This document shows positions 1 through 7,680 of a DNA stretch of 11,947 nt, in pieces (the first letter of the stretch is position 1; every line of letters begins with the position of its first letter). The notes below the pieces were generated by a model. That model did not search any database. It was not told where the DNA came from and saw only the letters and a program-made list of their open reading frames with translations. The translations under genes and the position numbers were made by a program. The stretch is from contig QMZJ01000022.1 of the NCBI GenBank assembly GCA_003663115.1, positions 1-11,947 of the forward strand, in the 5' to 3' direction. Origin of the DNA: Candidatus Altarchaeales archaeon (lineage in GTDB: Archaea; Altiarchaeota; Altiarchaeia; IMC4; QMZM01).

Positions 1-780
1 CCCAGTTGCCCCATCCAGGAAATTGGGGTAACCGGCCCCTCTGGCGGTAGCAATGTGCTTTGGATTGGTGGGATCATGGAGATCCATCACCGACAGGGCA
101 TCGTCTCCAGCGGTAGCTATATAACCATATCCCTCAGAGACACAAACTGCGCTGGCCCCATCTAAATAAGGGGATGCCTTCCCAGCGATAGACCCAACAT
201 ATTTGGGATTTCTGGGGTCTGAGACATCGATGATAGATAAGGCCTTATCATCAAAAGCGGCGACATAGGCATAATCCTCAGCAACGTAAACAGAGTCTGC
301 TCCATCTAGGTAATTGGGGGCACCAGCTCCAGAGATCACTCCAACTATCTTTGGGTTTCTTGGATCTGAGATATCGAAGATTGAAAGGGCATCGTCCAGA
401 TAGGAAGCAACATAGGCATAGTTCTTATAAAGATAAACCGAACTCGCCCCTCCCAAATAATTGGGAGCGCCGGCCCCAGAAACTACCGAAACTATAGTGG
501 GATTGCTGGGATCGGAGATATCAAAAACAGATAAAGCACTATCCACGAAAGAGGCAACATAGGCATATTTTCCGGCGACTTGAACCGAACTCGCCCCTCC
601 CAAATAATTGGGAGCGCCAGCTCCATGGACACTTCCCACCAGTTTAATTCCTTTTACCTCCTTGGGTGGTGGCCCGGGAGGTTTTTCTTCCTCTTCGGGG
701 AGATTAGCAATCCAGATTACAGCGACGGCAATTATTCCTACTATTATCAACCCCAATATTATCTTGGTATCTTTTTCCAT
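1..780 (-). CDS. Membrane-anchored LVIVD-repeat beta-propeller protein (3' end outside window)
   Basis: The gene reads from ATG at 780 to the left edge without a stop, giving 260 residues; the C-terminus is missing. Residues 1-5 are charged and residues 6-26 form one hydrophobic helix (IILGLIIVGIIAVAVIWIAN), a signal anchor. A short acidic and proline-rich linker (PEEEEKPPGPPP) follows, then tandem repeats of about 49 residues with the pattern GAGAPNYLGGASSV...YAYVAS..DDALSIFDISDPRNPKIVG. The YAYVA...L.IFDISDP signature is that of LVIVD repeats, whose families fold as extracellular beta-propellers. Four whole units and the start of a fifth are visible. The start is supported by GGGTGG about 8 bases upstream (minus strand) and by the helix following directly. 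The partner or ligand is unknown; a surface binding or scaffold role is inferred from anchor plus propeller. There is no lipobox. It is transcribed divergently from the decayed gene at ~880. Confidence 0.9.
   Translation of the reverse strand, partial: MEKDTKIILGLIIVGIIAVAVIWIANLPEEEEKPPGPPPKEVKGIKLVGSVHGAGAPNYLGGASSVQVAGKYAYVASFVDSALSVFDISDPSNPTIVSVVSGAGAPNYLGGASSVYLYKNYAYVASYLDDALSIFDISDPRNPKIVGVISGAGAPNYLDGADSVYVAEDYAYVAAFDDKALSIIDVSDPRNPKYVGSIAGKASPYLDGASAVCVSEGYGYIATAGDDALSVMDLHDPTNPKHIATARGAGYPNFLDGATG
20..617 (-). repeat. In-gene tandem repeat, period 147 bp (one unit 144 bp)
   Basis: The codons for the (N)YLGGAS segment recur at about 605, 458, 311, 167 and 20, giving spacings of 147, 147, 144 and 147 bases, that is 49 or 48 codons. 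The segment of about 35 bases at 583-617 is repeated without change at 436-470, although the protein between these points has diverged more. The 144-base unit lacks one codon (KASPYL in place of GAGAPNYL). The repeat is the coding basis of the LVIVD propeller blades; the identical stretch suggests recent duplication or gene conversion between neighbouring units. Confidence 0.85.
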
Positions 781-788
781 TTTATTTA

Positions 789-842
789 CCACCCTTCATC
801 TTTTTATATTGTTTAATTATTTACACGCACCTATATAAAAGT
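789..842 (-). promoter_or_regulatory. Promoter and ribosome binding site of the LVIVD gene
   Basis: Read on the minus strand, an AT-rich TTTTATATAGG lies at 831-840 and AATATAAAAAG at about 802-812; either can serve as an archaeal TATA box. The first would give a leader of some 30 bases containing GGGTGG just before ATG at 780; the second would be about 26 bases from the ATG and give a nearly leaderless message. The GGGTGG favours the first reading. Visual call only. Confidence 0.45.
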
Positions 843-879
843 ATTAATATATTAGAGAATCAGTGGGAAAAAAAGGATA

Positions 880-1625
880 ATTTATTCTAATGCATTGGCA
901 ATTATAGTGTCTCTGGCTGCAATTATGTTCTGGATCAGGTTGTACAGAATGGTGTATAAAGAGAGCGTGGGGGAGGTCAGGGTTGGTCCTGGCTGTTCGC
1001 CTCCGCCGTGGGTATCCTTCTTTTAAATATCTCCGCATTTATATGCTCTTCAACGTCTCTACCCTGTACCTAGGTATTGGGGGGCGAATGATGGAGGTGG
1101 ATTTCAATACCCTTGAGTTGCTTGGAACACTCGCGAGAACGCTTATTGGCGTCTCCATGATGGCTGGTGTCCATTTATTGTATTCGCCCATGAAAAAGGG
1201 GCTAAAGTATAGATTCGTTCCAATTACACCCGTGACCGAGAAAAAGAGCGAAGAAGGTGCAAAATACATGTTGGAAAAGGGTCATACGTATCTGATCTAT
1301 GAGGAAAAACCCTTCAAAAAGCACCGAAATCTTTTGATCTGGTAATCCGGGTTTCAGGGTTTGTACATAACCAGAACAAATCCCCGGGAGGTCAGACAGA
1401 GATACAATCTAAAAAGACCCCCATACTATGGCTGACCGATGCAAAGTGTTATGAAAACGGATTGAGCCCTTTCTTACCAAGAAAACGAGGAAGGAGTGAT
1501 CTTACTGGATGGATTGGAGTATCTGATCGTTCAGAATGACTATTATGTGATTCTGTATTGATCATCCCCGTAGATCCGGCGGCATTGGATGATCGAGAGT
1601 TACATCTATAAGAGAGATGACGATA
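880..1625 (+). pseudogene. Decayed membrane protein with C-terminal DUF835 domain
   Basis: No single frame covers this stretch, but pieces in all three frames join into a recognisable protein. Hydrophobic N-terminal pieces (ALAIIVSLAAIMFWIRLYR from ~892; then WSWLFASAVGILLLNISAF) are followed by a middle part (TLARTLIGVSMMAGVHLLY) and a DUF835 domain: YMLEKGHTYLIYEEKP (~1267), KAPKSFDLVI, GLYITRTNPREVRQRYNL (from 1358), TPILWLTDAK (from 1417), GVILLDGLEYLIVQND (from 1493) and LIIPVDPAALDDRELHL (from 1558). The longest open piece, 983-1345, stops at 1343-1345 inside the domain. Two frame changes sit at runs of five A (1316-1320, 1411-1415), each as if one A were lost. About 10 residues before SYQENEEG and about 20 between QNDYYVIL and LIIPVDP, present in usual DUF835 domains, are also missing, so the damage is more than base-calling error. 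DUF835 has no established activity; it often ends archaeal membrane or sensor-like proteins. The 5' limit is uncertain. Confidence 0.75.
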
Positions 1626-2321
1626 CTATGGCATTAATTTATATTTTAATCCTAAAATTATGAGGTTGATGAACGCCTTTATCATATCGGAGATGTTTAT
1701 CTTTGATTTTCTTCCTGTGTCAATGACGTGGACGGGAACCTCCTTCACTCTCAGGTCGGATTTTTTTGCCAGGTAGAGGAGTTCTACCTCCCAGACGATA
1801 CCTCTGCTATTGGTTTTCTCCACTATAGGCCTTGTTGATTCTGCCCTGAGGGTCTTCACACACTGGGTGTCGGAGATTCCCAGATCGAAGAGAAGATTCA
1901 CAAGGGAATTGTATATCAGAGAGAGGAACTTTCTCGTTACAGATCTCGTTACAGATGATCTTCTGTGCTCCTTCGAGCCCACAATTATGTCATAGTTCTT
2001 AATCTCTCGTAGTGATTCCGGGATGTAATCAAGGGCTACCGAAAGATCGATTGGGTACCAGATCAGGAATTCTCCATTCGCATTTAGTATTCCCTTTTTC
2101 AATGCCTTCCCAAGATCCTTCTGATGTATAGAAAGTATCTTAACCCTTTTATCCCTTCTTGAGATTTCACTGGCTATGGCAAACGTCCTGTCGGTACTTC
2201 CATTCTCTACCAAGACGATCTCAGATTCCTCCCTTAAGAAATTCAAATAACCCAAGATCTTCTCAAGATTTTCCTGGAGGATTTTCTCTTCATTGTGGAC
2301 CGGAATGACGAGAGATATCAT
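1626..2321 (-). CDS. GT2-family glycosyltransferase (dolichyl-phosphate mannose synthase-like)
   Basis: The product is 231 residues and begins with the GT2 opening MISLVIPVHNEE. It continues with VLVENGSTDRT (36-46), GKALKKGI (71-78), the region of the metal-binding motif YPIDLS (89-94) and ISDTQCVKTLR (149-159). This order is that of small GT-A enzymes that move a sugar from a nucleotide donor to a polyprenyl phosphate or similar acceptor on the cytoplasmic face. I chose ATG at 2321: a start ten codons upstream would overlap the preceding gene, and the GT2 fold normally begins right at this motif. GGTG lies about 13 bases upstream. Only one base separates it from the stop of the large membrane protein gene, so the two are surely cotranscribed. 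Oddities: the usual DxD reads P-I-D, VDDGST reads VENGST, and DTQCGFK reads DTQCVK. There is no transmembrane helix; a hydrophobic C-terminal helix may touch the membrane. Family is secure; donor and acceptor are unknown. Confidence 0.88.
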   Translation of the reverse strand: MISLVIPVHNEEKILQENLEKILGYLNFLREESEIVLVENGSTDRTFAIASEISRRDKRVKILSIHQKDLGKALKKGILNANGEFLIWYPIDLSVALDYIPESLREIKNYDIIVGSKEHRRSSVTRSVTRKFLSLIYNSLVNLLFDLGISDTQCVKTLRAESTRPIVEKTNSRGIVWEVELLYLAKKSDLRVKEVPVHVIDTGRKSKINISDMIKAFINLIILGLKYKLMP

Positions 2322-2322
2322 T

Positions 2323-5196
2323 TTAATGATAACACCTGCAATCTGGAACACGGATATACGCCTCGGAGAGGTCCCATCCGTAGCATTCTGGATCGGAGTG
2401 CTCCAATTTTATTGTTATTTTGGATGAATCTGCAAATTCCTCCGGGATCTTAAACTCGAAGTCGTGCCATCCGAATTTTCCATTTCCCTCAATTCTCTTC
2501 ACAAAGACATCATCTATGTAGAGGTTTCCAGACCTGCAATTGACGTTATCCCACATCCTCAGATAGAGTCTATTCTCTCTATCTTTAACTATTGACATGT
2601 CAAATTGAACGTAACCATTGGATACATAGACCATCTCCGGTCTCGTTTTATCGCAGAGTGCAGTACATAGTAAATTGTGTCTTTTGTTCTCGGTCTGATG
2701 ATTATATCCCAGATGGTAATGGTCTACTGTACCCTGAAATGACACCTCTCCACCGGCATAACCACGAGAAAGGCAGAATTTATTGCACGAGGATTGCTCA
2801 TTTAGGTAAAGAAATAGGATCAGAAGGGCAAAAAAGACAGAGAAAGCAGGGAGAAACCAACGCCAATTTCCTCTTAGAAAACCTGGAAGATGAGACAATT
2901 TCCCCTGAAGTAAGGATATCCTTGTCTTCAGCTGTCGATATCTAATGAGGATCAGTAATCTCTCATGCACACTTCTTCTAAATCTCGAGTTTCTCGTTAA
3001 AAGATAGTAAAATACTATCAAGATTCCCAGTATAGAGGATAGATTCCCGATCTTATCTGCGAGGGTTTCTCCATAGTATATCCTTATACTCTCTTTTTCC
3101 GGAAAGATCAACATCAGGGATGGAGAGGCAAGGTATATCTTTTCCGCACCCTCCACCCTCCAGTTCGGGAAGTACGAGATCTTGACCAGCAGAGGCTGGT
3201 TTATGCAGTTGGTATTTATCAGAATCTCCTCCTCGCGTAGGGTCTCTGTAACGGTGCAATCTGTCTCTATTTTCTGTGAACTCCTCAGGGCCCGTGTGAT
3301 GTCTTCGGGATAGAATAGCTGAGTATTCTCATTTTTTTGAATTCTGAGGGGTTTATCCATGACAATAATTCTAAATCTGCTCAGATCATATTCGTCTATG
3401 GTTGGAGAGAATACCAGCGGCGTCTCCCTATAATCCGAGGAGAACCAGTCATATGAAAACTGTTTCCAGTTGTCTGTAATGACCAGAACGGGCTCCCTTC
3501 TCGGAACCTCAACATACCTCGAGTCCTCATTTATCGCATACACCTTGAATTCACCGATTTCCTTAAGAGGACGAAACCTATCATTCGTGTCGAGCGCATC
3601 CTTGGTCTCCTTTGAGGATGCGACGAAATACTGGACATTATAGAGCCTTAGACTCTCCACACCGGAATCCGGATCGAATGAGGGCATCTCTATCGGGAAG
3701 CCCGGCCACCACGCATCCTGAGACATCTCCTTCTGTATGTAGTAGAAGAAGGGAAATGTCAGTGAGGACTCCAGAAGGAGGGATTCCATCACGCTCCTGT
3801 TTGAGAATATCGGAGATACCTCAAAAACCCTTGGTGTGCCGAATTTGTTGTAGGAATTGGAGTACTCTATATCCACTCTTCCGGATAGATTACAATCCCT
3901 CAGATAACCATTTATCTCCCTGAATGTGTTATATGCCTTCTTCCCCTCGAGACCCTCATAATTCCATCTTATCCAGCTCGGGATGTAGGTTATCCCGTGA
4001 CTGACGAAGGGGAAGTCCCGAAAATAGGATTCTGTGGCCTTCAGTATGGGATCATCACCACAGCCGGCGACCTTACCTATCTCCGAGATGACCCCGGATA
4101 CGCCAAGGTTTACCCAGATTAGAGTGGATAAAACAACTATTATCAGAAAGAGCCATCTCGCCCTGAGGTTTCTGGATACTCTCCCCAGACCATCAGATGC
4201 CAGGAGGAGAGGGATAAAATAGGTGAAGGGAATGAATCTTATGTAGAGTAGATTTATATACTTGATAGATAAGATCAGGAACACGGAGGAGAGGATCGCC
4301 CACAGGAAGTACAGGGTTTTTTTGTCTCTGTTGAGGATTCCGGAGGTGACACTTATGGCCGCAAATATATAGAAAAGGGTGAACTGAGGTACTATGACGA
4401 TGTCAAGATTCGGAAAGTCGAAAAAGACATCCCTTGGGGCGGCAGAGAATCCCAGCTTGGCTATTAATGGAATGGTCCAGAAGCCGGATATTAAGCCCGC
4501 GAGAAAGAAAACCTCGAACAGATAGATAAAATTCCTTGATCTATCTCCAGATAATAGGAAAAAGATCGAGACGAGGGTGATGAAGATTCCCGTGTATATA
4601 TGGGTCAGAACTACCATTGCCAATAAAACCGAATTCCATATGGTATATCTTTTTCTCTTAATTCCAAGGTACAGGGAGCCCATGAGTAGAATCGTCAGGG
4701 AGAAGCTTATCATGTAGGAGAATTCCCCCGCCAGTGTGCTGGGGATATTGCCGCCCCACTGGGATTGTGTTTCTAAGAAAAGTAATAATGTTGTGAAGCC
4801 AGAGGCTATGGCCGGTGTTGGGAATTCGAAGCCCATGAATCTCATCGCGAGGAAGGTCGTTAGAGGCAGGAGGAACACCCCCAGGATGGTAACCAGCTTG
4901 AATGATATCTCGAGGGGGATAAATAGGGAGATAAAAGACATTAGCAGATAGGGTGGGACAAAATAGAACTGAAACATCGGGATTCCAGCCATCCAGTGGG
5001 GGTACCATCCGATGAGTTTTTTGTGAGGCAGGAGATAGTTTTTCATGTAATGCGCCAAGACGTAGTGGGAACCCATATCTCCCCCGGTGGTGGTCGTATT
5101 TGAGAGGATTAAGTCCGGTGGAAAGAAGATTGAGAGAAAGGAGAGGATTACCAGGATGGATATACAGTTGGCAACGAATTCCGGGTTTAATTTCAT
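2323..5196 (-). CDS. PTPS-related multi-spanning membrane protein (GT-C-like) with C-terminal cysteine-rich domain
   Basis: The product is 957 residues. After a first helix (about 11-26) comes TTTTGGDMGSHY (34-45) and the W-Y-P-H-W-M-A-G-I-P element (64-73), followed by about ten hydrophobic helices to residue ~370. This resembles the archaeal membrane proteins annotated as 6-pyruvoyl-tetrahydropterin synthase-related, and GT-C/YfhO-like transferases in which the acidic residue after helix 1 (here D40) is catalytic. A large exported domain follows and ends with ISYFPNWRVEG (673-683), typical of these families. A helix at ~718-734, a basic cytosolic stretch, a further helix at 777-798 and an appended domain at 799-957 complete it. 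The last domain has eight cysteines and a beta-rich pattern (NLYIDDVFVKRI, WHDFEFKIP). I start at ATG 5196, whose ATGA overlaps the TGA of the upstream gene; a start 21 codons earlier would overlap more and add a non-hydrophobic leader. Likely role: transfer of a lipid-linked sugar to an exterior acceptor, inferred. Confidence 0.82.
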   Translation of the reverse strand: MKLNPEFVANCISILVILSFLSIFFPPDLILSNTTTTGGDMGSHYVLAHYMKNYLLPHKKLIGWYPHWMAGIPMFQFYFVPPYLLMSFISLFIPLEISFKLVTILGVFLLPLTTFLAMRFMGFEFPTPAIASGFTTLLLFLETQSQWGGNIPSTLAGEFSYMISFSLTILLMGSLYLGIKRKRYTIWNSVLLAMVVLTHIYTGIFITLVSIFFLLSGDRSRNFIYLFEVFFLAGLISGFWTIPLIAKLGFSAAPRDVFFDFPNLDIVIVPQFTLFYIFAAISVTSGILNRDKKTLYFLWAILSSVFLILSIKYINLLYIRFIPFTYFIPLLLASDGLGRVSRNLRARWLFLIIVVLSTLIWVNLGVSGVISEIGKVAGCGDDPILKATESYFRDFPFVSHGITYIPSWIRWNYEGLEGKKAYNTFREINGYLRDCNLSGRVDIEYSNSYNKFGTPRVFEVSPIFSNRSVMESLLLESSLTFPFFYYIQKEMSQDAWWPGFPIEMPSFDPDSGVESLRLYNVQYFVASSKETKDALDTNDRFRPLKEIGEFKVYAINEDSRYVEVPRREPVLVITDNWKQFSYDWFSSDYRETPLVFSPTIDEYDLSRFRIIVMDKPLRIQKNENTQLFYPEDITRALRSSQKIETDCTVTETLREEEILINTNCINQPLLVKISYFPNWRVEGAEKIYLASPSLMLIFPEKESIRIYYGETLADKIGNLSSILGILIVFYYLLTRNSRFRRSVHERLLILIRYRQLKTRISLLQGKLSHLPGFLRGNWRWFLPAFSVFFALLILFLYLNEQSSCNKFCLSRGYAGGEVSFQGTVDHYHLGYNHQTENKRHNLLCTALCDKTRPEMVYVSNGYVQFDMSIVKDRENRLYLRMWDNVNCRSGNLYIDDVFVKRIEGNGKFGWHDFEFKIPEEFADSSKITIKLEHSDPECYGWDLSEAYIRVPDCRCYH

Positions 5197-5978
5197 TTTC
5201 TGAATTGATATACAATGAAGATCAGGATTAAGATTACTACAATAGCTATTGGGAGCCACGAGGGTACAAATCCCTTGTGTTCTACGACATGCACGATCCC
5301 GCTGGAGGAGGAGGAATAGTGCGAGCCCTCTTCCTCGTAGTTTATGGTCGCGAAGATAACATAGTTACTCCCGGGAAGGGCACCGAATGAAGAAATGCTA
5401 AAAGAAACCTCCCCATCGGATTTTTTATCGATAACTAGGGTTTTCTCTTCTCTATCTGATCTCAGCTCTCTGGGTAGAAGAAGCTCTACTTGGATTGAAT
5501 GAGGTTTATCATCAAAATTCCTTATCGATAGCTTTAGATCTTTAGTTTCTTTATCCCCCAGGGTGATCTCGGGGACCCTCGCCATTACCCTGGAAAAGGT
5601 GGGTTTCTTTATAACCAATGAAAACGTGGAGATGGCGGAGAAAGGATATCCGTTTGCATCCCTGTAATCCGTTATTACACCGAGAGTATATGTCCCAGGG
5701 GTTACATTCTCGTCGATTTTAATCTTAAGTTCTCCGGTATATAGTTCATCTGGATTCAGCCTTCCCGGAAGTAATTCATCTGAATCCAGGCCCTTGGGAG
5801 TTATCAGAGATACCAAGACATCATATGCTGGCTCGTCTCCGGAATTTACTATCGTCAGATTAACGGGTGTTTCGTTATCCCGGACTATCCTCTCCATAGA
5901 GACTGTGGTTGTTATCGAGATGAATGTTGCGGATACACCTCCAATGAGAATGAAAAAAATAATCAAAGATTTTCTCAT
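5193..5978 (-). CDS. Secreted, C-terminally anchored CARDB/NEW3-like surface protein
   Basis: The product is 261 residues. Residues 1-18 are a signal peptide (MRKSLIIFFILIGGVSA). Residues ~20-125 and ~126-232 are two beta-sandwich modules; the first has the CARDB/NEW3 pattern PVNLTIVNSGDEPAYDVLVSL with a following PGTYTLGVITDY strand, and the second repeats it as LKLSIRNFDDKPHSIQVELLLP. A serine run (YSSSSSG, 221-227) precedes one helix at 240-258 and a short basic tail (QFRK), so the protein is held in the membrane with both domains outside. Proteins of this make-up are grouped with archaeal S-layer-like (COG1361-type) proteins; no enzyme is implied. ATG at 5978 has GGTG about 10 bases upstream. 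It is the first gene of the minus-strand unit and its stop overlaps the next start by four bases, implying translational coupling with the membrane transferase, of which it may be a partner or substrate (inference). Confidence 0.8.
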   Translation of the reverse strand: MRKSLIIFFILIGGVSATFISITTTVSMERIVRDNETPVNLTIVNSGDEPAYDVLVSLITPKGLDSDELLPGRLNPDELYTGELKIKIDENVTPGTYTLGVITDYRDANGYPFSAISTFSLVIKKPTFSRVMARVPEITLGDKETKDLKLSIRNFDDKPHSIQVELLLPRELRSDREEKTLVIDKKSDGEVSFSISSFGALPGSNYVIFATINYEEEGSHYSSSSSGIVHVVEHKGFVPSWLPIAIVVILILIFIVYQFRK

Positions 5979-6060
5979 CTCTGCACCGATTTGACACTAT
6001 AGATAGCTATGGTAAATGTATTTATTAACTGAATTGGTAATTATAACTAATATAAGCAGG
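5979..6060. promoter_or_regulatory. Divergent promoter region between surface-protein unit and pilus unit
   Basis: These 82 bases separate two oppositely transcribed units. The AT-rich core TGTATTTATTAAC (about 6017-6029) reads as TTAATAAATACA on the minus strand, a plausible TATA box some 45 bases ahead of the ATG at 5978, leaving room for a leader with GGTG. On the plus strand the same element (about 37 bases before ATG 6061) or the weaker AATTATAACTAATATAA (6039-6055) could serve the pilus genes. Sharing one short region suggests joint control, but no operator repeat is evident. Confidence 0.45.
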
Positions 6061-7671
6061 ATGGATTTTAAGTCTGCAAACGAGCGGGAAAAAGACACGG
6101 ATGTTGAAGATATTAAGGAAGATGAAGAGAGAGAAAAGGAGGGAATAGTTAAGGAGGTTAGGGATAATGGAGATGAATATGCAACCGAGTTAGATTCCTA
6201 TAATATATCCCTCGACGAGCTGGCACTTGAGGTAAAGATTCTGGATGTTGGGGATTATGTGGCTCACTATCGGGTATTTTTGCCAGACATAGATTTCGTT
6301 ACATCGGCTCTATTAGATGAAACCAAGCGCAGTCTGGTTGGGGATATACAACTTGAGATACAGAATATACTGAGTCCAGATAGATTCCAAGAATTGAAGA
6401 TAAAATTCCTGAAGCGCTCCAAGGAAAAATTAAGTAATGTTCTGAAGAAGGCATCAGAGGAGGATATATCGATGCTGAGTAGGATGATTGTAAATGATAT
6501 GATAGGTCTGGGTGATATAGAGTATCTACTTGCCGATGGCTATCTCGAGGAGATAGTGGTCAATAGCAGTAAGGATGTGGTATGGGCCTACCACAAAAAG
6601 CACGGGTGGTTAAAGACAAATATTCGGATACCCACCGAGGATATGATTATGAACTATTCCGCAAGAATTGCGAGGGAGGTTGGCAGGGAGATAACGCATC
6701 TGGAACCACTTCTGGATGCCCATCTATCGACCGGAGACAGGGTAAATGCCACGCTATTTCCAATATCCACAGCCGGAAATACCATTACAATCAGGAGATT
6801 CTCCAGAACACCCTGGACGATGGTTCATATGATAGACCCGGCCTTTAATACCATAACATCTGAGGCTGCCGCCTTTCTCTGGCTCTCAGTCGAATACGAA
6901 TTAAGCATGCTTATAAGTGGCGGTACTGCATCTGGAAAAACATCGATGTTAAATGCCTTGATGCCCTTCATGCCCGCCAACCAGAGAATTATCTCGATGG
7001 AGGACACCAGAGAGTTAAACCTGCCCGAATTTTTACACTGGATCCCATTAACTACGAGACCCCCAAATCCAAGGGGTGAGGGCGAGGTCTCTATGTTAGA
7101 CCTGGTTGAGAATTCATTAAGAATGAGACCCGACAGGATAGTGGTGGGGGAGGTTAGAAGAAAAAGGGAGACGGAGGTTTTATTTGAGGCCATGCACACG
7201 GGTCATTCCGTTTATGGGACATTTCACGCAAACAGAGCACAGGAGGTTATAGATAGGATAATGGGTCCCCCAATGAACATCCCGGGGCTCGTTATGAGTT
7301 CACTGCCCATAATCGTTGTACAACACATGAATAGAAGAACGGGTCAGAGGCGTACCTTTGAGATAGCAGAGCTTGTAAAGGGGGAGGGAGGAACCCCAGA
7401 GCTTAATATCCTCTATATGTGGTCGGCAAAAACAGATAGAGTAGAGCCCGTATCACCAAGTATAAGGGTGAAGGAGGAATTGGAGTTATTCACTGGTATG
7501 GATGAAAGGGAGATACAAGAGGACCTGAAGGGTAAACAAAGAATTTTAGAATGGTTACTAAAACATGGCATACGCAGCGTAAATGATGTGGGTAAGATAG
7601 TAACGGAGTATTATATTGACAAGGATACCGTTCTTGACTTGGTGGAGGGGGATAAGGATGTGAATATTTAA
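6061..7671 (+). CDS. Type II/IV secretion system ATPase, Tad/Epd-like pilus assembly motor
   Basis: The product is 536 residues from ATG 6061. It starts with a strongly charged, mostly acidic 40-residue tail, then the N2-type domain (~115-270; DLEYLLADGYLEEIVVN-like region, RDxR-type element in LEPLLDAHLSTGDRVNATLFP and IRRFS). The motor core has Walker A GGTASGKT (287-294, K293), an Asp box SMEDTREL, the RPDRIVVGEVR Walker B region (E364) and the His box HTGHSVYGTFHAN. This is the GspE/TadA/ArlI-type hexameric ATPase that drives fibre assembly from the cytoplasmic side. Two platform genes follow at once, with tandem stops (TAA TAG) and nine bases between, so an operon is clear. An upstream ATG at 6016 would add 15 mainly hydrophobic residues and overlap the putative TATA element; I consider it less likely. 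Two adjacent platform proteins point to Tad/Epd-like pili rather than an archaellum, which has one ArlJ. No prepilin is nearby. Confidence 0.93.
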   Translation: MDFKSANEREKDTDVEDIKEDEEREKEGIVKEVRDNGDEYATELDSYNISLDELALEVKILDVGDYVAHYRVFLPDIDFVTSALLDETKRSLVGDIQLEIQNILSPDRFQELKIKFLKRSKEKLSNVLKKASEEDISMLSRMIVNDMIGLGDIEYLLADGYLEEIVVNSSKDVVWAYHKKHGWLKTNIRIPTEDMIMNYSARIAREVGREITHLEPLLDAHLSTGDRVNATLFPISTAGNTITIRRFSRTPWTMVHMIDPAFNTITSEAAAFLWLSVEYELSMLISGGTASGKTSMLNALMPFMPANQRIISMEDTRELNLPEFLHWIPLTTRPPNPRGEGEVSMLDLVENSLRMRPDRIVVGEVRRKRETEVLFEAMHTGHSVYGTFHANRAQEVIDRIMGPPMNIPGLVMSSLPIIVVQHMNRRTGQRRTFEIAELVKGEGGTPELNILYMWSAKTDRVEPVSPSIRVKEELELFTGMDEREIQEDLKGKQRILEWLLKHGIRSVNDVGKIVTEYYIDKDTVLDLVEGDKDVNI

Positions 7672-7680
7672 TAGATCAAG

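Noticed and set aside
983..1345. A 120-codon ORF that could be called an intact small protein
   Set aside because: It is a middle piece of the decayed DUF835 gene: recognisable domain sequence continues in other frames on both sides, and the stop cuts the domain after its first strand.
3612..3923. Plus-strand ORF of 103 codons, and similar ones within 2592-2945 and 4658-5215
   Set aside because: They lie opposite or out of frame within the large membrane-protein gene, have no family features and are shadows of its codon bias.
6016..6060. Upstream ATG start for the ATPase
   Set aside because: It would add 15 mostly hydrophobic residues to a cytoplasmic protein and overlap the AT-rich promoter element; it cannot be fully excluded.
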